Under the pieces are notes generated by a model. It did no database searches, was not told the origin of the DNA, and saw nothing but the letters and a program-made list of their open reading frames with translations. 64,000 nucleotides of DNA, taken from NCBI RefSeq assembly GCF_000817785.2, contig NZ_JTCM02000015.1:1-64000 (forward strand), in the 5' to 3' direction. Below, in pieces: positions 54,154 through 61,668 of the stretch (positions within the stretch are counted from its first letter, which is position 1; each line of letters begins with the position of its first letter). The DNA comes from Hassallia byssoidea VB512170. GTDB taxonomy: Bacteria > Cyanobacteriota > Cyanobacteriia > Cyanobacteriales > Nostocaceae. The translations under genes and the position numbers were made by a program.

Positions 54154-55278
54154 TTACGTTTCTAAAGGTAAGTTCGCCATAATACCTAAGGAGAAAGACA
54201 TCGCTGGCGGTTTTAGGTTAGTCCACGGACTGGATAATGTTGACTGACTAACTTTTAAATTTGTTTGATTTGCCGTTGTTGTCTCTGTAATTTCCGCAGT
54301 CTGACTAATTTCTGATTGTTGGTATGTTGGCGGCTTTGTCTCTAGCGCCAACTCTATCAAACTCACCCAATGAGATAATGGTATCTCACTCTGCTGATAA
54401 GCGATCGCGATCGATGCTGCATCATAATTTACTCGCACGCTTGTAACTTGAGCATCGCTTTTTACTAATCTCTCAAGTCGCCGTCCATAAGCGCGATCGA
54501 CAGCGATTTTCGGCACATTCAACCGAATTCGTCCATTAATTGCATGGACTACGCTGTAGTCAATCTTTGCAGGTGCTATCACTTCATTAGGTTTATCAAC
54601 ATTTGTTGACTTTTCTTCTTGGATTGATAATTTCGATTCGTCTTTTATGTCGCTTTTTATCGCAGAACTGGAATGATAATTTTTGTTTTTTTCTGATGTC
54701 GAAAGTTGACCAAGATAACCAATTACACCACGAGTTGCATCCGCTGCAATCATGTAGACTGGAATCGATACCCAGCCATAAATTCCCAACCCTCTTGTTA
54801 CCGCCAAGCCTGTCATCATGGGAATTAAGGAAATGCCCTGTTCTTTCCAAAATGAAAGCGATTTCCAAGCGGCAAAAGGATCTAGATTGCTAGCTGAATC
54901 AGACTTTGCTTGCGGTTGGATGTCAAAATTCGAGTTTTTAGCTAAAATTTGCGGCAATGACAGCTTATCTTCATCAAAATTAATTATCAAACTGCCCGTT
55001 TGCTCATTCACACAAACTTCTCTGACTCCATCTAAGCAGCGTAAATCTTGGGCAATGCTGTCTAATATCGAGTTAAGACTACTGTCAGTAGTGCAAAGTC
55101 GCACCCGTCCGGTAGTTACATGAACTATTTGCAAGCCACCTGAGGGCTGTAACCCCGTTGACTGTTTTATAGTTTTAGTTGTACTCTGATTAACTTCATT
55201 GCTTTGTTGTGTAGAGATGTCAGGTGATATTTTAGCGGACAGATTTAATTTTTTGTGATTGCTGATACTTTTAGTCAT
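54154..55278 (-). CDS. HMA-like domains flanking a membrane segment
   Basis: A 374-residue protein that is the first gene of this minus-strand group. A first HMA-like domain (about 48-122: IVHVTTGRVRLCTTD, GSLIINFDEDKL) is followed by a hydrophobic region (about 148-190: GISLIPMMTGLAVTRGLG, WVSIPVYMIAADATRG). A second domain follows (about 238-320: HAINGRIRLNVPKI, ASIAIAYQQSEI). Both keep the Gly-Arg core but not the preceding Pro, and neither has CxxC. The C-terminus is Thr/Gln-rich. The layout suggests a membrane-anchored partner of the ATPase. The promoter of the group should lie in the 1-kb spacer before it. Confidence 0.78.
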   Translation of the reverse strand: MTKSISNHKKLNLSAKISPDISTQQSNEVNQSTTKTIKQSTGLQPSGGLQIVHVTTGRVRLCTTDSSLNSILDSIAQDLRCLDGVREVCVNEQTGSLIINFDEDKLSLPQILAKNSNFDIQPQAKSDSASNLDPFAAWKSLSFWKEQGISLIPMMTGLAVTRGLGIYGWVSIPVYMIAADATRGVIGYLGQLSTSEKNKNYHSSSAIKSDIKDESKLSIQEEKSTNVDKPNEVIAPAKIDYSVVHAINGRIRLNVPKIAVDRAYGRRLERLVKSDAQVTSVRVNYDAASIAIAYQQSEIPLSHWVSLIELALETKPPTYQQSEISQTAEITETTTANQTNLKVSQSTLSSPWTNLKPPAMSFSLGIMANLPLET

Positions 55279-55890
55279 TTACCCCATTACCCAATAGCTA
55301 AATCAAGCCAATAGGTTAACAATAAATTAAATGTAACGTAACTTTCAGGTTAAATCTATCTCTTCCGGATTATTTTATATAAAAAATTATTAAGAATTCG
55401 CTGTTGATATTCTTGCTCAGTAAGTATGTCTAAAGTAGTGTTCAATTAATCAAAAAATGGTGTAGATCTAGTAAAGCTGTAACTATTATTATTTGAATAT
55501 CCTGATAATTCTACTTTTTAATCTTGAGACTCTTTAGAAAGAGGTTTTAATTCGGTTTGCGGCTCAGTTTTGATATTAACCGAAGTTGCGAGTTATTAAA
55601 TGCAAATATACTTAGGACTTACGCAAAATTAAAGTAGGGGACCCTTCATGAATTGCCCCTACGTAAATTCAATTGGTAAGGCAACATGAGTGCGTAAGTC
55701 CGAATACTATTTCAGGCGATCGCAGAAGGAGAAAGTGGCGATCGCTAAAGCCTTTTCATCAAATTTCGCCTCAATGCCATAGCATAATATCATGTCCGCT
55801 TAATTAATATTAATAAAAACATTGCAACCGTCGTAGAGACGTTCCAGTGGAACGTCTCTACAATATAGGCAACTAACCCGACATGATATA

Positions 55891-56070
55891 ACAGGGCGAT
55901 GTTATAGCATAACAGGGCGATGCAATAACATAACATCGCGATGCAATAACATAACACAGCGATGCAATAACATAACATCGCGATGCAATAACATAACATC
56001 GCGATGCAATAACATAACATCGCGATGCAATAACATAACATCGCGATGTTATAGCATAACAGGTCGATGT
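55891..56070. repeat. 21-bp tandem repeat array (8 copies)
   Basis: Eight full units plus a partial one, core CGATGCAATAACATAACA. The outer units differ (GTTATAGCATA). The array is bounded directly by the motif CGACATGATATA on the left and its inverse TTATATCGTGTC on the right. Confidence 0.95.
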
Positions 56071-56146
56071 ATTCTACTTATATCGTGTCCGGTTGATTAC
56101 TTATTAAACCAGAAGAACCCCACCCCGCCAAAGCTACGCTTCGTCT

Positions 56147-56170
56147 CCCCTCCCCGCAAGCGGGGAGGGG
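56147..56170. repeat. CCCCTCCCCGC hairpin
   Basis: Perfect 11-nt arms with a 2-nt loop, within wider ACCCCACCCC and GGGGTGGGG flanks. It could act as a bidirectional terminator or be a dispersed repeat. Confidence 0.8.
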
Positions 56171-56305
56171 CTGATCGGGGTGGGGTGCAATGACTGTGTG
56201 AATCATAACTAATTATGCGGACATGATATTACACAGGAATGAGCGCAAAACTAAAGTAGGGGACCCTTCATGAATTGCCCCTACGTAAATTAAGTTTATA
56301 CGCCA

Positions 56306-57868
56306 TCAGGATGACAGCTTTGTTAACTCCAATTCTTGCTGTGAGACATAACTGGCACCTTTAATTAAATCAGCTGCCTTTTCAGCGATCGCAATTGTTG
56401 GTGCATTCGTATTTCCCGTAATAATATTTGGCATAATTGATGCATCGACAACACGCAATCCCTCAACCCCATATACTCGCAATTCCGGGTCTACAACCGC
56501 CATTGGGTCTATTCCCATCTTGCAAGTGCCGACAGGGTGGTAATCACTATCGCAAGTTTCTCGGACATAAGCTTGCAGTGCTTCATCGCTCTTATTGTCA
56601 GCACCGGGAGCGACTTCTTCACCTCGAAATTCATCAAAAGCACTTGTACCGAACAATTCACGAATTATTTTTATCCCTGCAACTAGCTTTTGCACATCAG
56701 ATTCACTTTCAAGAAAGTTCATCCGAATTACAGGTGCGTCTTTAAAAGAAGCAGAACGCAGACTTACACTACCGCGACTTTGGGGATGGGTCAGACAAGC
56801 TGTACTAGCGAATCCCGAACCAGGACGAGCATAAGCAGGAGGCGCCCACAAAACCGGACCTGAGAACAACTGCAAATCTGGTACAGCATCTAAATTGCTT
56901 TCGCTATGCAAAAATAATCCAGCTTCAGCGATATTACTAGTTGCAGCAGGTTGCAAATCCTGAGTTGCTTGGTGTGCCACAGCTACCATTATGTGGTCTT
57001 GGAGGTTTTGACCGACACCTGGTAAATCAACTACTACGGGAATGCTTAATGCTTGCAGGTGTTCTGCATTGCCAATTCCGGAGAGCATTAGTAATTTTGG
57101 TGAATCGAAAGCACCAGCACTTAAAATCACTTCCTGGTTTACTCTGACTTGGTGCAGCGTCCCTTGGTGCATGTATTCTACCCCAACGATGCGCGTTTTC
57201 TCAAACAATAACCGAGTCACCAACGCTTCTGTTTGGGTTGTTAAATTGGGACGATTGAGAATTGGCAGCAAAAACGCAGCCGCCGTACTGTGTCGCTTAC
57301 CATCTTTAATAGTTAACTGATAAATCCCCGCACCTTCTTGTTGCTCTGCGTTGAAGTCGGGGTTGTTATTATATCCGATTGCAACAGCAGCTTCGACAAA
57401 TTTGTGTGAAGTCACAGCAGGGGCAATTGCATCGGTAACGCTCAACGCTCCATCGACACCGTGAACTTGACATGCTCCGCGTTGCTGGTTTTCAGATTTT
57501 TTGAAGTATGGCAACATATCTTGGTAACTCCAACCCGGATTGCCTAACTCTTGCCATTGGTCAAAATCGCGACGGTTGCCTCGGATATAAATCATGGCAT
57601 TAATCGAACTGGTGCCACCCAAAACTTTCCCACGCGGACAATAGATTTTGCGGTTATTTATATACGGTTCTTCTTCTGAAAAATATGCCCAGTCAACTTC
57701 AGTACCCCATAATTTAGTCCAGTCGAGCGGGATTTGAATTTCTGGTTTATTAGCTGGGTTGCCAGCTTCGAGCAACAAGACTGTTGTTTGAGCATCTTCG
57801 GTGAGACGATTGGCGACAACGCAACCTGCCGAGCCTGCACCAATTACAATATAATCGTATTCAGCCAT
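56306..57868 (-). CDS. GMC-family oxidoreductase
   Basis: A 520-residue flavoenzyme of the choline dehydrogenase/glucose oxidase family. The start at 57868 is chosen because AGAGGA lies five bases upstream and MAEYDYIVIGAGSAGC begins the FAD-binding domain; the frame extends to 57976 without similarity. It has VIGAGSAGCVVANRL (dinucleotide binding), the GMC signature GKVLGGTSSINAMIYIRG, LSAGAFDSPKLLMLSG, and the catalytic His in SDYHPVGTCKMG with Asn in ITGNTNAPT. It would oxidise an alcohol; the substrate cannot be read from sequence. No betaine aldehyde dehydrogenase lies beside it. Confidence 0.9.
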   Translation of the reverse strand: MAEYDYIVIGAGSAGCVVANRLTEDAQTTVLLLEAGNPANKPEIQIPLDWTKLWGTEVDWAYFSEEEPYINNRKIYCPRGKVLGGTSSINAMIYIRGNRRDFDQWQELGNPGWSYQDMLPYFKKSENQQRGACQVHGVDGALSVTDAIAPAVTSHKFVEAAVAIGYNNNPDFNAEQQEGAGIYQLTIKDGKRHSTAAAFLLPILNRPNLTTQTEALVTRLLFEKTRIVGVEYMHQGTLHQVRVNQEVILSAGAFDSPKLLMLSGIGNAEHLQALSIPVVVDLPGVGQNLQDHIMVAVAHQATQDLQPAATSNIAEAGLFLHSESNLDAVPDLQLFSGPVLWAPPAYARPGSGFASTACLTHPQSRGSVSLRSASFKDAPVIRMNFLESESDVQKLVAGIKIIRELFGTSAFDEFRGEEVAPGADNKSDEALQAYVRETCDSDYHPVGTCKMGIDPMAVVDPELRVYGVEGLRVVDASIMPNIITGNTNAPTIAIAEKAADLIKGASYVSQQELELTKLSS

Positions 57869-57935
57869 GATATCCTCTTTTTGTACACTTGTTGTTAGGG
57901 AAATAAAATTGTCAGTACGATAACACTTTTCATCA

Positions 57936-58253
57936 TTATTTTTGCAATCCCAAATTATTGATGAGAAATTTCCCAATATTTACAGCGTCAACAGGTTGAG
58001 AGACACCAGAAACTTCTCCTGTATGCGTTTTCTTCACAAAATAGGCGATTAAGCGATAAATTAATTGATAAGCTACTGGTGGTGTAGAAACTTCCGCAGG
58101 CTGGATATTTGGGTCAACACGATAAGTTAGTCCACGATAAGTCAGATTATAAGCACAACCTTTATCGCGAACTGGTGCAAATGGTCGTGTTGCTTTTTTA
58201 GCAGCTTCTGCTGAGTTGTATTCGTAGCTAAGACCGCGATAGTAAAGTTTCAT
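57936..58253 (-). CDS. DUF4278 protein
   Basis: A 105-residue cyanobacterial protein. The opening MKLYYRGLSYEYN and the internal near-repeat LTYRGLTYRVD are the marks of DUF4278. The C-terminal half has a moderately hydrophobic stretch (VAYQLIYRLIAYFV). Function unknown. It is the upstream neighbour of the GMC gene on the same strand and may share its transcript. Confidence 0.82.
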   Translation of the reverse strand: MKLYYRGLSYEYNSAEAAKKATRPFAPVRDKGCAYNLTYRGLTYRVDPNIQPAEVSTPPVAYQLIYRLIAYFVKKTHTGEVSGVSQPVDAVNIGKFLINNLGLQK

Positions 58254-58736
58254 TTTTTTGCCTCGTGAATAAATTTATGACAGAATGAGTTTCGGAAGTT
58301 TCTGAGAGGATTTCCCTTTGCTTATATACTTATTGGGGAAAGCGAAATCAAATTATGCAGTTTTCTCCAATCAAAATGTAAGCGTTGGTAAAGTATAGTG
58401 AAAAACAAGAACCCCGACTTATTAAAGAAGTCGGGGTTCTGAAGACATCAACGTTTATTTTTCTCTGTTCTATTTAGCTTATTGGGAATACCTGAATTGA
58501 ATTATGCAGTTTTTGGAAAAAAAAGAATATTTCTCAAAACCAGACAAACTCAAACAGCGTAAAATCACGTATCCTATTATAATAAAAGGTACTTATAAAC
58601 CACGCAATCAAGTTGCCAAATCTGCTTGAATTGGCTGTTTTTATATTTGCTGCTTTAAATTTCTTTAACTCAGCATTGCTGGGTCATTTTCCATGCATTA
58701 GTCTAAAGTCGAGTCATAAGCCTGAGGAGTCAAAGC
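58254..58736. terminator. Spacer with hairpin 58408-58440
   Basis: Perfect 13-nt arms (AGAACCCCGACTT and complement) around a 7-nt loop. The motif AATTATGCAGTTTT occurs twice (near 58351 and 58500). The spacer holds the divergent promoters of the DUF4278 and hydrolase genes, not otherwise recognisable. Confidence 0.55.
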
Positions 58737-61496
58737 GTGAGGAGTCAAGAAAAACGAACAAGGAAGAACGATTTAAGCAAAAAGAGAAAATTGGTAATAG
58801 CTTTTACCTTTTACTTTTTACCTTTTAGCTTCTTTAACATCAAGCCTGCGATCGCGGCGACCCAAAGCCCTACATTAACGATAGTGCAGAGCCAAGAAAA
58901 TACTAATCAGTGGACAGGGATAACAAACCGCTTGCAACAAGCCGGGGTAAACTATTGTGTGATTTCCTTGACAAATGTCAAGAGTGCGGCAGATTGGGGC
59001 GATCGCCAAGTGTTATTTTTACCGAATGTAGATACATTAACACCCGCACAAGCGATCGCTCTCGAAGAATGGATGAGCAAAGGTGGGCGATTAATTGCCT
59101 CAGGACCTGTAGGTACTTTATCAGCACCGGGAGTGCGGCAGTTATTGCAAACACTCTTAGGGGGTTATTGGGGATTTAGCCTCAATGATGCACAACAATT
59201 GCAACCCGCAAAAAACAACTTACAAAATTGGGCAAACCAAAACGGACTTTTTGGTAAAGTGCGCGGCGGTGTTGTCGTTGCTGATAATGCAAACAGTGAA
59301 GCTGCTGCTGTTTGGAATTCTAAAGATAATCCCGCCGCCGTCGTCGCAACTGAACGATCCACCTTTTTTGGCTGGCGTTGGGGAGTAGATACAGCTTCAT
59401 CTCCTGAGTTAGATACTGCTTGGTTAAAAGCCGCTGTCAACCGTCATGTGAAAGAATCAGCAAATACCTCAAATAAAGTAGAAGGCGGTTCGCCAAACTG
59501 TTCTACATCCGTCGCCCTTGCTTCCCCCACTCCTGTTCGGACGGGGGAATCTCAAATAAAACCCCAAAGGGCGGGGGAATCTCAAATAAAACCCCAAAGG
59601 GCGGGGGAATCACGCCCCTACACGTCTTTCCCCGCACCTCTCACCGCCACTGCACCCCAATCTAGACCGATTCCTAATGTAAAACCGCCAAAGTCAGAAG
59701 AAGCGATCGATCAACTTGAACAAGCGGTACGTTTGGATGTTGTCCCGAACTCAAATGCACCGATTAGTAGTAGTGATGCGATCGCCTTACAACAAGAATT
59801 ACAAAATCTCATCGGTCGAGTTGACAGCGCCAATTTAACCGCCAACGCCATTGACAACAATCCCCAAATTGTCAAGCAGGCGCAACCTACACAAGTAGCA
59901 TCCACCAGACCGGGAGCGCTAGTTTCTACCACCAACCAAGCCAGAGAAATAGCCAAAAACTTACCTCAGTTAATTGCCCAACAAAAATACGCCGAAGCGC
60001 GTCAGCAATGGATTCAAGCAAAAGCCAATTTGTGGCAGCAGTTTCCCGTCGATCGCCAATTAGCCCAACCAGAAATTCGCGCCGTTTGGTTAGACAGAGG
60101 TACAATTGTCCGTGCTAGAAACGAACAGGGACTGGCTGAGATACTCGACCGGCTCTCAAAAGCCGGTATTAACACTATCTTTTTTGAAACCGTCAACGCC
60201 AGTTATACAATTTACCCAAGTCAAGTTGCGCCTCAGCAAAACCCCTTAACTCGTGGCTGGGACCCTTTAGCCGCAGCAGTGAAATTAGCCCATGAGCGCA
60301 ACATGGAATTACACGCTTGGGTTTGGACATTTGCTGCTGGCAACCAGCGCCACAACGAAATTATCAACGCTCCTGCTAATTACCCAGGACCAGTGCTAGC
60401 GGCTCATCCCGACTGGGCAAACTACGATAACCGCGGTAACATGATTCCCGCAGGACAAACTAAGCCATTTTTCGACCAAGCTAATCCGGAAGTGCGGCAG
60501 TATTTACTTAGGCTGTATGAAGAAATTGTTACCCGCTATGATGTAGATGGGCTGCAACTAGACTACATTCGCTATCCTTTTCAAGACCCAGCCGCCGGCA
60601 GAATTTACGGTTATGGTAAAGCTGCCAGAGCGCAATTTCAACAACTTAATGGCGTAGATCCAATTAGTATTTCTCCCTCTCAACGGGATTTGTGGCAAAA
60701 GTGGACGGAATTTCGCACCCAGCAAGTTGATAGTTTTGTCGCTCAAGCTTCACAGCAGTTGCGACAAAAGCGACCTAATTTAATTGTCTCAGTTGCCGTA
60801 TTTCCCCTGCCAGAACAAGAACGCATTCAGAAAATCCAACAGCATTGGGAAGTTTGGGCAAGACAGGGAGATATAGATTTAATTGTCCCCATGACTTATG
60901 CCTTAGATACTCCTCGCTTCCAGCGACTAGCACAACCTTGGATTGCTTCCACAAAATTAGGTGCAACTTTGTTAGTGCCGGGAATTCGCTTGCTTTCTTT
61001 GCCGGTAATTGGCGCATTCGATCAAATTCAGGTAATTAGGGACTTGCCAGTTAGCGGTTACGCATTGTTTGCCGCCGAAAATCTGACCAACGAGTTACAG
61101 AAAGTTTTTGGTAATACTCAAGGTAATATTCGCCAAGGTGAAATTATTCCTCACCGTCAACCTTTTAAAACTGCTGCCGTGCGTTACACAGCGCTGCAAC
61201 GCGAATGGAAGTTTGTCTTGCAAAACGACCAATTGCGTTTACCTCAAACGACACTTTCAACTTTTAACAGCCAAACAGAAGTTTTGCAAAATGCTTTAGA
61301 TCAGCTTTCTGCCGCACCTTCTACAAGTAAGTTAATAGCCGCAAGAGCAACGCTTACTCGCTTTCAGTCTCAATTCCGCACTTGGATGCGCCAAGAAAAT
61401 ATTGATAATCCTTATCAAGTTAGAGCCTGGGAAAATCGCCTCGCTACTATCGAAAGGTTATTGCGATACGGTGAGCGGGTGCAGTTGAGGCGATAG
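58737..61496 (+). CDS. Secreted GH10-like glycoside hydrolase (GHL10)
   Basis: A 919-residue exported protein starting at GTG, with GAGGAG eight bases upstream. A signal peptide (about 18-41, FYFLPFSFFNIKPAIA) leads to an N-terminal alpha/beta domain (about 45-235) that may bind ligand, then a low-complexity linker with the decapeptide RAGESQIKPQ repeated. The hydrolase barrel spans about 440-800: EIRAVWLDRGTIVRA, INTIFFETVNASYTIYPS, LHAWVWTFAAGN, VDGLQLDYIRYPF (likely catalytic Asp) and LIVPMTYALDTPRF. The C-terminus is helical. This family of cyanobacterial and bacterial proteins is thought to cleave peptidoglycan-linked or extracellular glycans; no substrate can be assigned here. Confidence 0.87.
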   Translation: MRSQEKRTRKNDLSKKRKLVIAFTFYFLPFSFFNIKPAIAATQSPTLTIVQSQENTNQWTGITNRLQQAGVNYCVISLTNVKSAADWGDRQVLFLPNVDTLTPAQAIALEEWMSKGGRLIASGPVGTLSAPGVRQLLQTLLGGYWGFSLNDAQQLQPAKNNLQNWANQNGLFGKVRGGVVVADNANSEAAAVWNSKDNPAAVVATERSTFFGWRWGVDTASSPELDTAWLKAAVNRHVKESANTSNKVEGGSPNCSTSVALASPTPVRTGESQIKPQRAGESQIKPQRAGESRPYTSFPAPLTATAPQSRPIPNVKPPKSEEAIDQLEQAVRLDVVPNSNAPISSSDAIALQQELQNLIGRVDSANLTANAIDNNPQIVKQAQPTQVASTRPGALVSTTNQAREIAKNLPQLIAQQKYAEARQQWIQAKANLWQQFPVDRQLAQPEIRAVWLDRGTIVRARNEQGLAEILDRLSKAGINTIFFETVNASYTIYPSQVAPQQNPLTRGWDPLAAAVKLAHERNMELHAWVWTFAAGNQRHNEIINAPANYPGPVLAAHPDWANYDNRGNMIPAGQTKPFFDQANPEVRQYLLRLYEEIVTRYDVDGLQLDYIRYPFQDPAAGRIYGYGKAARAQFQQLNGVDPISISPSQRDLWQKWTEFRTQQVDSFVAQASQQLRQKRPNLIVSVAVFPLPEQERIQKIQQHWEVWARQGDIDLIVPMTYALDTPRFQRLAQPWIASTKLGATLLVPGIRLLSLPVIGAFDQIQVIRDLPVSGYALFAAENLTNELQKVFGNTQGNIRQGEIIPHRQPFKTAAVRYTALQREWKFVLQNDQLRLPQTTLSTFNSQTEVLQNALDQLSAAPSTSKLIAARATLTRFQSQFRTWMRQENIDNPYQVRAWENRLATIERLLRYGERVQLRR
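59531..59620. repeat. In-frame 30-bp repeats in the hydrolase linker
   Basis: Two and a half copies of a 30-bp unit (GGGGGAATCTCAAATAAAAC core) encode RAGESQIKPQ. The DNA resembles intergenic GGGGGAAT-type repeats of this genome, now read as protein. Confidence 0.8.
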
Positions 61497-61594
61497 GAAT
61501 GGGGATTTTAAAGAGGGGGAAAGGGTAAAGGGAAAAGGTAAAAGGCGTGGAAATAAAGAGTTATTTAAATCACTCCTGGATATTTTTCTGACCC

Positions 61595-61664
61595 TTTCCC
61601 CTTTCCCCTTTCCCCTTTCCCCTTTCCCCTTTCCCCTTTCCCCTTTCCCCTTTCCCCTTTCCCC
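61595..61664. repeat. TTTCCCC heptamer array (about 10 copies)
   Basis: A short tandemly repeated repetitive (STRR) sequence of about ten TTTCCCC units, ending four bases before the ATG of the next gene. Partly complementary GGGGAAAGGG lies at about 61513-61530. Confidence 0.95.
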
Positions 61665-61668
61665 TTCT

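Larger units (their letters stand above)
55279..56305. repeat. Composite repeat region between the HMA group and the GMC gene
   Basis: The region has no gene. It contains 47-bp direct repeats at 55623-55669 and 56245-56291 (46 of 47 identical, with GTAGGGG/CCCCTAC arms), four TATATCATGTCCG-type motifs (55787, 55877 reversed, 56078, 56207 reversed), a 14-nt-arm hairpin at 55833-55861, a 21-bp tandem array at 55891-56070 and a C/G hairpin at 56147-56170. The part before 55600 shows nothing recognisable. Confidence 0.85.

Noticed and set aside
55891-56070. Possible CRISPR array
   Set aside because: Units are contiguous 21-bp tandem copies with no unique spacers, and no cas genes are nearby.
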